A stretch of DNA of 59,375 nt from Betaproteobacteria bacterium. GTDB lineage: Bacteria; Pseudomonadota; Gammaproteobacteria; Burkholderiales; Rhodocyclaceae. Location of the stretch: contig JACQYB010000036.1 of assembly GCA_016208415.1 (NCBI GenBank), positions 1 through 59,375 on the forward strand, given 5' to 3'. Under the pieces are notes generated by a model. It was given only the letters and a program-made list of their open reading frames with translations, ran no database searches and had not been told where the DNA came from. Within the stretch, counting starts at the first letter, position 1, and every line of letters starts with the position of its first letter. The position numbers and the translations under genes are program-made. This document shows positions 51,352 to 59,375 of this stretch, piece after piece.

Positions 51352-51410
51352 GTGGGAGCGGGCTTGCCCGCGATCGCGGCGGCTGAAATCGCGGGCAAGC
51401 CCGCTCCCAC
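51352..51410. repeat. REP-type hairpin, copy 2
   Basis: Arms 51352-51374 and 51388-51410 (GTGGGAGCGGGCTTGCCCGC then GAT) are perfect inverted repeats with a 13-base loop, the same structure as copy 1. It lies after the SCP2-type gene. Confidence 0.85.
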
Positions 51411-51439
51411 AGGTTGCGCGGCGGGCGCCGTGCCGGGAC

Positions 51440-51955
51440 CTACTTCGGACAGGTCCCGGTGTCGCTGGGCACCTTGCCCGCCAGCAGCAGGAAGCTCTCG
51501 AACGGGCCCATCACGCCCATGGCTTCCATCTTCGGCCCGTCGAAATTGAGGCGGCCGAACATCATGGCGCGCATGGGGCCGTACTCGCCGGCGCCCATCT
51601 CCTTCCAGCGGGCGGTGGTGGCGTGCATCAGGTAGTCGGCGCCGGAATCCAGCTTGTCGTGCTGGATCTTGCCGCCGTAGCTGCACATTGCCTTGCCGTC
51701 CTTGGGCACGATGGTCATTTCCACCCGCGCGGCGTCGGCGCAGTCGGTGCGGTACATGTGGATGACCTTGTAGCCGCGGCCCTTGTTGTTGCCGATCCAG
51801 TTCTCCACCAGGCCGGTGGTCAGCGTGTTGTCCTTGTTCCAGGCCTCGCAGGCGTCCCTGGCCCATTCCTCGGACATGAGGACGGGGGCGGCCAGCGCGC
51901 TGCCGGCGCCCAGGAGGGCCAGGGCGGCGAACAGGGCGGATGGTGCGAATTTCAT
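51440..51955 (-). CDS. Secreted SCP2-like sterol-transfer-domain protein
   Basis: A 171-residue protein with a signal peptide (FAPSALFAALALLGAGSALA). The mature part fits the SCP2 lipid-carrier fold with DYLMHATTARWKEMGAGEYG, then PMRAMMFGRLNFDGPKMEAM and GPFESFLLLAGKVP. A periplasmic lipid or hydrophobic ligand is likely; none can be named. The ATG at 51953-51955 has a GGAGAC site upstream. A REP hairpin separates it from the sigma operon. Confidence 0.82.
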   Translation of the reverse strand: MKFAPSALFAALALLGAGSALAAPVLMSEEWARDACEAWNKDNTLTTGLVENWIGNNKGRGYKVIHMYRTDCADAARVEMTIVPKDGKAMCSYGGKIQHDKLDSGADYLMHATTARWKEMGAGEYGPMRAMMFGRLNFDGPKMEAMGVMGPFESFLLLAGKVPSDTGTCPK

Positions 51956-52356
51956 GTCGTCTCCTCGTTGTGGTTGTGATGGAGCCATGACGCTAGCGCG
52001 AAGGTGGGCACAATCCCAAGAAAAATAATTTATCGCCCCATTGAAACGGATCGCGCGATACGTGTCGGGGACGAAATGCAGGCCGCGCCAAGCCCGGCCG
52101 ACGGGCGACAATCATGTCCTGGAATTTCCTCCTTGTGGCCGAACCGGCGGCATACGCCCAAGGACTACAATCGGCGGCTGGAGCCACGCCGAAGGCATGC
52201 CCCGCAAGCCTGTAGGCTCAAGAAGCGAGCCGGCGCCGAGGCGCGATGAGCGGCATCCACCGTGCTGGGCGTTCGCGCTTCGACAAGCGGCCTGTCCGCG
52301 TTTCGAACGCACCTTCCCGCCCGAGCACATCCGCATCCTGACCTGAGGAAGATCCC
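51956..52356. other. 400-bp divergent intergenic region
   Basis: It separates the SCP2-type gene from the DUF2130 gene. An AT-rich patch near 52020-52035 (AAAAATAATTTATC) probably belongs to a promoter for the SCP2-type gene. I see no RNA gene, repeat or coding segment in the remainder. Confidence 0.4.
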
Positions 52357-53733
52357 ATGTCCGACACCACCCTCACCTGCCCCAACTGCGGCCACGTCAT
52401 TCCCTTGACCGAGGCCCTCACCGCCCAGCTCTCCGGCCAGGTGGAAGCCCGCCTGCACGCTCAGTACGAGGCACGTTTGAAGGCGGCCGCCGAGGAAGCC
52501 GCCGCCCGCGCCCGCGGCGAGCAGCAACTGCAACTGGAGGCCCTCGGCAAACAGCTCGCCGACCAGACCCGCCACGCCCGCGAGGCCGAGGACCGGGAGC
52601 TGGAACTCAAGCGCCGCGCCCTGGATCTGGAGGAGCAAGGCCGCACGCTTGCAGAGCGCACCCGCCTGGAAGTGGAAGAAAAACTGCGCGCCGAGGCCGA
52701 CGAAAAGGCCAAGACCCTGGTCGCCCAGACCCAGGCCCGTGCCCGCCAGGAAGCCGCCCTCGAACTCGACCAGCTCAAGCAGCAACTGAGCGAGCAGCAG
52801 GCCAAGACCCTGGAAGCCCAGAAGCGCGAGCTGGATCTCTCCCGCCAGACCGCGGAACTCAAGCAGAAGCAGCAGGAGCTGGACCTGGAGCTGGAACGGC
52901 GCCTGGCCCGCGCCCGTGCCGAGGACGAAAAGCGCATCCGCCACCTCGCCGCCGAGGAGCAGTCCCTCAAGCTCTCCGAGAAGGAGAAGCAGATCGAAGA
53001 CCTGCGCCGCGTCATCGACGACCTCAAGCGCAAGAGCGAGCAGGGCTCCCAGGAGCTGCAGGGCGAGGTGCTGGAACTGGACATCCAGGCCGCCCTGGAA
53101 CGCCAGTTCCCCCACGACGCCGTCAGCCCCGTGCCGAAGGGCGTGTCGGGCGCCGACCTCATCCAGGAAGTGAACAACGCCCAGGGCGCGAGCTGCGGGC
53201 GCATCGTCTGGGAGACCAAGAACACCAAGCACTGGTCCGCCGCGTGGCTGCCCAAACTCAAGGACGACACCCGCGCCGTGGGCGGCAACCTGGCGGTGCT
53301 GGTCACCACCACCCTGCCCGAGGGCATCCACGAGTTCGGCCTCCTGGAAGGCGTGTGGATCGCCAGCCGCCGCGCCTGGCCGGCCCTGGCCGTGGCCCTG
53401 CGCGAACAGCTCCTGCAGGTGGCCTTCGCCCACGCCGCCGGCGAGGGCAAGCACGAAAAGATGGAAGTGCTCTACCGCTACCTGGCCGGCGACCAGTTCC
53501 GCCAGAAGGTCACCGGCATCGTCGAAGCCTTCACCGCCCTGCAGGACCAGCTCCAGCGCGAACGCCGCGCCATGGAGAAGCTGTGGAAGGAGCGCGAGAA
53601 GCAGATCGAGCGGGTGATCACCAACACCGTGGGGATGTACGGGGAGATGAGCGGGATTCTGGGCGGGAGCCTGCCGGAGATTGCGCAGTTGTCGCTGGAG
53701 GGGGGGATGGGGTTGTTGGAGGGGGGGGAATGA
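52357..53733 (+). CDS. DUF2130 domain protein, coiled coil with nuclease-like C-terminus
   Basis: A 458-residue protein. It opens with a small zinc ribbon-like CPNCGH (residues 8-13), continues as a long Ala/Glu/Gln/Lys coiled coil (about 20-230), and ends in the DUF2130 domain. That domain has LELDIQAALERQFPHDAVSP, then GRIVWETKNTKHWSAAWLPK, where D...ExK resembles a PD-(D/E)XK nuclease site, and ends with a second coiled coil. The overall plan parallels RmuC. GAGGAA lies upstream of the ATG. It is followed by a toxin-antitoxin patch. The cellular role is unknown. Confidence 0.88.
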   Translation: MSDTTLTCPNCGHVIPLTEALTAQLSGQVEARLHAQYEARLKAAAEEAAARARGEQQLQLEALGKQLADQTRHAREAEDRELELKRRALDLEEQGRTLAERTRLEVEEKLRAEADEKAKTLVAQTQARARQEAALELDQLKQQLSEQQAKTLEAQKRELDLSRQTAELKQKQQELDLELERRLARARAEDEKRIRHLAAEEQSLKLSEKEKQIEDLRRVIDDLKRKSEQGSQELQGEVLELDIQAALERQFPHDAVSPVPKGVSGADLIQEVNNAQGASCGRIVWETKNTKHWSAAWLPKLKDDTRAVGGNLAVLVTTTLPEGIHEFGLLEGVWIASRRAWPALAVALREQLLQVAFAHAAGEGKHEKMEVLYRYLAGDQFRQKVTGIVEAFTALQDQLQRERRAMEKLWKEREKQIERVITNTVGMYGEMSGILGGSLPEIAQLSLEGGMGLLEGGE

Positions 53734-53739
53734 CCAAGC

Positions 53740-53873
53740 TGCCGTTCAGGTTCTGCTGGTTTCCCACCCGGTCGAACAGGCCATGCTGGAGCACCATTGC
53801 CTGCTGCCCAGCGTGAATTTCGCCGAAGTCCTGTCGCGGCTGGCTGACTGGCAGGTTTCGCTGTCTGAGCCGG

Positions 53874-53890
<17 letters not shown>
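53740..53890 (+). pseudogene. Fragment of a PIN-domain toxin gene
   Basis: The frame reads QAMLEHHCLLPSVNFAEVLS then RLADWQVS, which matches the second-helix region of VapC toxins (SAVNLAEVLSKL), but the N-terminal Asp strand and the C-terminal half are missing and no start codon is supported. Its end overlaps the stop of the intact VapC-like gene on the other strand. Confidence 0.45.
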
Positions 53891-54849
<959 letters not shown>

Positions 54850-54919
54850 GAAGGTGCTCCGTTGATGGCCCGACGTCGGTTATTGCAGCGCGGCGCCATG
54901 CGGGCGCACGACCCGCGCC

Positions 54920-56065
54920 TCAAAGCGTCCCGTACGAATGCAGCCCCGAAAGGAACATGTTCACCCCCAGGAAGGCGAAGGTCACCACCACCAGTCCCAC
55001 CACCGCCCACCACGCCAGCACGGCCCCGCGCAGTCCCTTGGTGAGGCGCATGTGCAGCCAGGCAGCGTAGTTCAGCCACACGATCAGCGCCCAGGTTTCC
55101 TTCGGGTCCCACTGCCAGTAGGTGCCCCAGGCCTCCGCCGCCCACAGGGCGCCGAGGATGGTGGCCACGGTGAAGAAGGCGAAGCCGATGGCGATGGCGC
55201 GGTACATCACGTCGTCCATCACCTGCGGGCTGGGCAGGCGCGAGGCCAGGACGCCGCGGCTGGCCAGCAGCCAGGCCACGCCCACCATGGCCGCCACGGC
55301 GAAGGCGCCGTAGCCGATGAAGTTGGCCGGCACGTGGATCTTCATCCAGTAGGACTGCAGCGCCGGGATCAGCGGCTGGATCTCCTGCGCGCCGCGCGCC
55401 AGCGAATACCACATCAGGAAGCCCACCGCGGCGCTGATCGCCACGCAGACGAAGGCGCCCAGTTGGCGCGTGGCGTAGCGCTGCTCGTAGTAGAGGTAGA
55501 GCAGGGCGGTGAGCACGCAGAACAGCACGAACACCTCGTAGAGGTTGCTCACCGGGATGTGGCCGTAGTCCGGCGCGATGAGGTAGGACTCGTACCAGCG
55601 CACCAGCAGCCCCACGGTGCCCATGGCCACGGCGGCCCAGGTTAGCACCGTGCCCACGCGGGCGGCGAACTCGGCGCGCGCCAGCAGGCCCAGCCAGTAG
55701 GCGCCGGTGGCCATGAAGAACAGGGCGCCCATCCAGCCGATGGCGCTCTGGCTGGAGAGCAGGTACTTGAGGCCGAAGACCTGTTCGGCGCGCGCCAGGT
55801 CGCCCTGGTAGAGGGCCAGCCCCGCCAGCGCCAGCGGCGCCACCACCGCCAGCAGCGTCTGGAAGCGGCGCCAGTGCCAGCCCGTTGCGGCCAGCGTGGG
55901 CACGGTGGCCAGCAGGATGACTTTCTCGTAGATGTCCATGTAGCCGCCGTAGCGGTTGAGCGCGAACAGCGCGCCGCCGGCCAGCACGGCGGCGAACAGC
56001 CAGTTGGCCCGGTGGGCGCGCCACCAGGGGGCGGCGGCGAGGGGGGCTTGACGGGTCAGTTCCAT
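54920..56065 (-). CDS. ccsB: Cytochrome c biogenesis protein CcsB (CcsA/ResC family)
   Basis: A 381-residue System II heme handler with about eight membrane helices. The heme-binding WWD motif is WGTYWQWDPKETWALIVWLN, and conserved His residues lie in GHIPVSNLYE and WLHMRLTKG. With ResB it carries heme across the membrane and ligates it to apocytochrome c. The ATG at 56063-56065 is chosen because it starts the first conserved helix; the longer frame runs through a REP hairpin. It should follow resB directly in an operon, but here an opposite-strand gene intervenes. Confidence 0.94.
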   Translation of the reverse strand: MELTRQAPLAAAPWWRAHRANWLFAAVLAGGALFALNRYGGYMDIYEKVILLATVPTLAATGWHWRRFQTLLAVVAPLALAGLALYQGDLARAEQVFGLKYLLSSQSAIGWMGALFFMATGAYWLGLLARAEFAARVGTVLTWAAVAMGTVGLLVRWYESYLIAPDYGHIPVSNLYEVFVLFCVLTALLYLYYEQRYATRQLGAFVCVAISAAVGFLMWYSLARGAQEIQPLIPALQSYWMKIHVPANFIGYGAFAVAAMVGVAWLLASRGVLASRLPSPQVMDDVMYRAIAIGFAFFTVATILGALWAAEAWGTYWQWDPKETWALIVWLNYAAWLHMRLTKGLRGAVLAWWAVVGLVVVTFAFLGVNMFLSGLHSYGTL

Positions 56066-56142
56066 GGGGTGTGTGTGAGTTGCCAGCGTGGGCGATCCGT
56101 CGAGTTTAGCGCGAGAACGGCTCCTGCCCGGAGGAGCGGGAA

Positions 56143-56201
56143 GTGGGAGCGGGCTTGCCCGCGATTGCGGTGGCTGGCATCGGGGGCAAGCCCGCTCCCA
56201 C
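56143..56201. repeat. REP-type hairpin, copy 3
   Basis: Arms 56143-56165 and 56179-56201, the right arm with one change (ATCGGGGG for ATCGCGGG). Same design as copies 1 and 2. It lies between ccsB and the FmdE-domain gene. Confidence 0.85.
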
Positions 56202-56392
56202 ATCGGGGGGTGGCTTCGCCTTCCGGGGGCGCCCAGGTCATATCCGCGAAACCCTTTCGAGCATCCTGACCGGGAGCAGGCGAGGGGTGGAATGGCGCCC
56301 CGGGGTGCGTGCGTTTGATGGCGCGCAAGGCGGGGCGCGATCACCTCGGGCACGCTATGCGCCGTCCCTCCAAACTCTTCGATCACCACCCC

Positions 56393-56995
56393 ATGAGCTT
56401 TCCCAATTTCGTTTGCCTCGTCCCCACCCTGGTGCTGCGCGATCCGCTGGCGGAGATCCTCGGCGCCGCCCGCGGCGGCCTCATCGACTATTCCTACGCC
56501 GACGCGGTGCGGGTGGCGGGCCACTCCTGCCCCACGGTTGCCGGGGCGTGGCTGATGACCCGCCGCGCCCTGGAATACCTGTGGCGAGACGAGGTGCCGG
56601 AGCGCGGCGCCATCGCGGTGGCGCTACGCGCGGCCGCGGATGCCGGCACCGCCGGTGTCACGGGCCTGGTGATCGGCGCCATCACCGGCGCCGCGGGGGA
56701 GGGCGGGTTCAAGGGCCTGGGCGGACGTTTCGTGCGCCGCGGCCTGCTGACCTACGGCATCGGGATCGATGGCGAGGTGCGCTTCCGGCGTACCGACACC
56801 GGGGCGGAGGTGACGGCCAGCTACCACCCCGAGGTGGCGCCGCCGGATCCGGCCATGCAGCGGCTGGCGCCGCGGGTGCTGGGCGGGGAGGCCAGCGCCG
56901 AGGAGCGTGTTGCCTTCGGCCGGCTGTGGCAGGACCGGGTGCGCCGCCTGCTGCTGGAGCACGGCGACGATCCGGAGTTGGTGCGGCTGACCTGA
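56393..56995 (+). CDS. FmdE-domain protein
   Basis: A 200-residue protein with the FmdE signature near the N-terminus, VRVAGHSCPTVAGAWLMTRR, whose His and Cys would bind a metal, and a Gly-rich FKGLGGRFVRRGLL. In methanogens FmdE belongs to formylmethanofuran dehydrogenase; bacterial homologues of this size are uncharacterised. The ATG at 56393 starts the conserved part. It lies on the plus strand between ccsB and resB, bracketed by REP copies 3 and 4. Confidence 0.8.
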   Translation: MSFPNFVCLVPTLVLRDPLAEILGAARGGLIDYSYADAVRVAGHSCPTVAGAWLMTRRALEYLWRDEVPERGAIAVALRAAADAGTAGVTGLVIGAITGAAGEGGFKGLGGRFVRRGLLTYGIGIDGEVRFRRTDTGAEVTASYHPEVAPPDPAMQRLAPRVLGGEASAEERVAFGRLWQDRVRRLLLEHGDDPELVRLT

Positions 56996-57028
56996 ACCGG
57001 GAAAGGAAGTCGCGCGCGCATCCGGTGG

Positions 57029-57087
57029 GTGGGAGCGGGCTTGCCCGCGATTGCGGCGGCCGCTGTCCTGGGCAAGCCCGCTCCCAC
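57029..57087. repeat. REP-type hairpin, copy 4
   Basis: Arms 57029-57051 and 57065-57087; the right arm differs from the perfect form at three bases near its inner end (GTCCTG for ATCGCG). It lies between the FmdE gene and the 3' end of resB. Confidence 0.8.
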
Positions 57088-57119
57088 GACGGCGCCCGCC
57101 GGCGGGGAACGGCGCGCTG

Positions 57120-59165
57120 CTACCGCGCCGCCGCCGCTTCGCCCAGCACTGCCCCCAGTTCGTCGGCGCGCCGGCGGAATTCTTCCTCGAAATCCAGGCT
57201 CTTGCGGTTGGAGGCCATGGCCAGCAGGGTCTCGTCGTCCTTGATGAGCACGAACAGGCGCCGCTCGCGGATGTAGAGCAGGGCGAACACCCCCAGCACC
57301 AGCAGCGCCGACCCGAGATAGACGATGGGTTTGCCGGGGGAGCGGGTCACCTGCAGCACGCTGGCGCGCACCTCGTCGAAGCCGGTGAGCTGGAAGAACA
57401 GCGGCGCGCCGTAGTGGAAGCTGTCGCTGATGGCGGAGATCGCGTCCTGCACGAAGGCGGTGCCGTTCTCGTCGGGCTGCGGCGCCGGCTGGCCGGTGCC
57501 TTCCCGCGCCATCGTCCAGGCTTGCCAGCTCAGCCCCTGAAGCACCCTGAAGATCGCCTCGGCGGCCCTCTGGCGCTCGGACTCCGGCAGCTTGTCGTCG
57601 ATGAAGCGCGACAGCGACTCCAGCCCGCGATCGGCGAACAGTTCCAGGGTGCGCGCGGCGGTTTCCGTGAGCCGGGACTCGATCGCCGCCGTGCGCGTTT
57701 CCGCGCTGAGGGCACTGCGGGCGAATCGGGTGGCCAGCGCCTGGCGCCGGGCCGGGTCGGTCATGATCTCGCGCATGGCGAAGAAGCCGTCGGGGCGGCC
57801 GTCGGGGTCCATGGGCAGGCGCAGGTAGCGGAAGGGCTCGGAGGGCGAGGCGCGCATGCCGGAAAAAAGGTACCAGCGCCCCTCCTGCTCGACGGGGAGC
57901 ATGTAGTTGCTGTACTCCCGTGCCTGGCCGGCGGCATCACGCAGCTTGTACTGGAAACTCGGACCGACGTTGCGCAGGTTCTTGTCATCCCTGCCCTTGG
58001 CGGCGCTGCCCATGAAGGTGCCCAGGCCGCCCGGGCCGCCAGGGACACTGTCCTCCCTGCGTCCGGCGCCCACGTTCTCGACGTTGGTGGAGCGGAAGCC
58101 GGTGAGTTCCAGCGTGTGGTCGTAGCGGGGATTGCCGAGCCTGACGCTCTCACCCACCTCGCCTTCCACGGCGAGTGTTTCCCGCGTGCCGGGCAACAGG
58201 CTGCGGGCGGCGAGACGGAGCCGGCTGCCGCCGTCGTCGAAACTGGCCTGGTAGAGCGTGACGCCGGCGAACTCGACGGGCTTGTTGACCTCGATGGTGG
58301 TCTCGCGCGACTGGCCGGTGGCCCCGTCGGTGAGGATGATGTCGCTGGCGAAGCGCTTGGGCGCGCCGGTGGTGTAGTGGTCGATGTGGAACTTCTTGAG
58401 CGAGACGGTGAAGGGCAGTTCCTGCAGCAGCATGCCGTCGCGCACGTTGAGTACCGCGCTGGAGGAGGCTTTGCCCTCGGGCACGAAGACGTTGCCGCGG
58501 AAGCTCCAGTTGTCCGCGCCCAGGCGGGAGCGGGCGGGAATGTCGGCGATGAGCTGGCCGGGTTGGGTGATCTCCTTGTCGCCCAGCAGCATCTGCAGCT
58601 TGAGCGGGAGGTTGCCGTCCAGCAGGCCTCCGAGGCACACGAGCACGATGGCGCTGTGGGCGAAGATGTAGCCCAGGCGCTGGGCCGCGCCGCGTTTGGC
58701 CGCCACCAGCACGCCGTCTTCGCGCGCCATCGTGCGCGCCTGGTAGCGCTGCGCGGCCAGCCAGGCGAGCACCTGTTCCTGCTGGCGCGCCCGCGGCAGC
58801 GGGCTGGCGTAGGTCTGGCGATGGGCGAACTGGCGCAGGGAGGTTTCCCGGGCGTGTTCGCGGAAAGTGCGCATCTCCCGCAGCATCTGCGGCGCCTGGC
58901 GGACGATGCAGGCGCTGGTGGACAGCACCAGGAAGGCGAGGATGACGAGGAACCAGCCGGTGTTATAGACCGAGTACAGCCCCAGGGCCTCGAACACCGG
59001 AAACCAGAACTGGCCGAACTGGTTGAGGTAGCTGTTGTAGGGCTCGTTCTGCCGCAACACCGTGCCGATCACGGAGGCAATGGCCAGCATCGTGAGCAGG
59101 CTGATGGCGAAGCGCATGGAGCTGAGCAGCTCGAACCATGCGGGGATGCGGGATTTCTGCGCCAT
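57120..59165 (-). CDS. resB: Cytochrome c biogenesis protein ResB
   Basis: A 681-residue System II protein (ResB/Ccs1). Membrane helices lie near the N-terminus (MRFAISLLTMLAIASVIGTV, WFLVILAFLVLSTSACIV), at about 170 (IFAHSAIVLVCLGGLLDGN) and near the C-terminus (IVYLGSALLVLGVFALLYIR), with a large periplasmic domain between. The conserved NEPYNSYLNQFGQFWFPVFE follows the first helix. The ATG at 59163-59165 has GGAGG seven bases upstream; an in-frame start 13 codons earlier lies in a terminator hairpin. It works with CcsB. Confidence 0.95.
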   Translation of the reverse strand: MAQKSRIPAWFELLSSMRFAISLLTMLAIASVIGTVLRQNEPYNSYLNQFGQFWFPVFEALGLYSVYNTGWFLVILAFLVLSTSACIVRQAPQMLREMRTFREHARETSLRQFAHRQTYASPLPRARQQEQVLAWLAAQRYQARTMAREDGVLVAAKRGAAQRLGYIFAHSAIVLVCLGGLLDGNLPLKLQMLLGDKEITQPGQLIADIPARSRLGADNWSFRGNVFVPEGKASSSAVLNVRDGMLLQELPFTVSLKKFHIDHYTTGAPKRFASDIILTDGATGQSRETTIEVNKPVEFAGVTLYQASFDDGGSRLRLAARSLLPGTRETLAVEGEVGESVRLGNPRYDHTLELTGFRSTNVENVGAGRREDSVPGGPGGLGTFMGSAAKGRDDKNLRNVGPSFQYKLRDAAGQAREYSNYMLPVEQEGRWYLFSGMRASPSEPFRYLRLPMDPDGRPDGFFAMREIMTDPARRQALATRFARSALSAETRTAAIESRLTETAARTLELFADRGLESLSRFIDDKLPESERQRAAEAIFRVLQGLSWQAWTMAREGTGQPAPQPDENGTAFVQDAISAISDSFHYGAPLFFQLTGFDEVRASVLQVTRSPGKPIVYLGSALLVLGVFALLYIRERRLFVLIKDDETLLAMASNRKSLDFEEEFRRRADELGAVLGEAAAAR

Positions 59166-59184
59166 GGAGCCTCCAGAAACGGAA

Positions 59185-59210
59185 AAGGGGGTGGTCTGCG
59201 CCACCCCCTT
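59185..59210 (-). terminator. Hairpin upstream of resB
   Basis: AAGGGGGTGG (59185-59194) pairs perfectly with CCACCCCCTT (59201-59210); read on the minus strand it ends in a T run. It probably terminated the gene that once lay upstream of resB on that strand, commonly a cytochrome c gene, now replaced by the insertion element. Identity of the lost gene is inference. Confidence 0.6.
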
Positions 59211-59306
59211 CGTGCGGATTGCCTTGCTTGACGTGCCTAGTGTTTAATTGCATTAACAGGCGATAGTATTATGATACCCACTCCGCTTGGTAGAAGGGGG
59301 TGGTTC

Positions 59307-59375
59307 ATGGCACGAGTAGCGGTTGAGTTGTCGTGTACGGCAGAAGTGATATCCGAGCTTGAGCGCCTGTCTCGA
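59307..59375 (+). CDS. IS630-like transposase, 5' end only
   Basis: The window ends 23 codons into an ORF that reads MARVAVELSCTAEVISELER then LSR. This resembles the opening of IS630-family transposases (MARVAPEIxLSxEExxELxxL). AGAAGGGGG lies ten bases upstream. The AT-rich stretch at 59225-59300 before it probably includes the left end of the element; its terminal repeat cannot be confirmed without the right end. Confidence 0.65.
   Translation, partial: MARVAVELSCTAEVISELERLSR

Overview
The window is GC-rich chromosomal DNA with dense gene packing on both strands. Gene content and order (glyA-nrdR-ribD, gpmA / ArsR-rhodanese-grxC-secB-gpsA, comF / bioB-bioC, msrPQ, System II cytochrome c maturation by ResB/CcsB, a TRAP transporter) point to a betaproteobacterium, most plausibly near the Rhodocyclaceae/Azoarcus group. 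That assignment is inference from synteny and protein style; no search was run. No rRNA or tRNA gene was seen.

Region 1 (1-7.1 kb) is accessory. It holds a type II-C CRISPR-Cas locus: the last repeat of an array that continues off the left edge, cas2, cas1 and a full-length cas9 on the minus strand, and a divergent plus-strand tracrRNA whose anti-repeat matches the array repeat. Toxin-antitoxin genes follow (AbrB/PIN, an unpaired ribbon-helix-helix antitoxin, a decayed ParE fragment, and an intact RHH/ParE pair).

Region 2 (7.1-21 kb) is mostly housekeeping: mog, darP, pmbA, a TRAP transporter with its binding protein convergent to its permeases, a histidine phosphatase, a large ACP-acyl-AMP-ligase-acyltransferase fusion, then glyA-nrdR-ribD. 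glyA carries an out-of-frame internal deletion of about 163 bp.

Region 3 (21-29.5 kb) is a three-gene envelope locus: a secreted DUF11/SdrD-B-domain protein, a large predicted beta-barrel outer membrane protein and an OmpA-type lipoprotein. Region 4 (29.5-43.9 kb) is core metabolism and envelope genes: moeB-like, an S41 protease, an EnvC-like protein, gpmA, a BigR/SqrR-like persulfide-sensor candidate next to rhodanese and glutaredoxin genes, secB, gpsA, trmL, an ABC exporter, comF, bioB and bioC.

Region 5 (43.9-59.4 kb) is mixed. Its most striking gene is a single 906-residue TIR-NACHT-FGE-sulfatase protein, a probable antiphage or conflict NLR-like protein. It is followed by an envelope-repair group (secreted YxFxxD protein, ECF sigma factor, anti-sigma factor, msrP, msrQ), a DUF2130 coiled-coil nuclease-like protein, a second toxin-antitoxin patch with truncated genes, and the ResB/CcsB genes split by an FmdE-domain gene. 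Four copies of a REP-type hairpin lie between 49.3 and 57.1 kb. The window ends inside the start of an IS630-like transposase.
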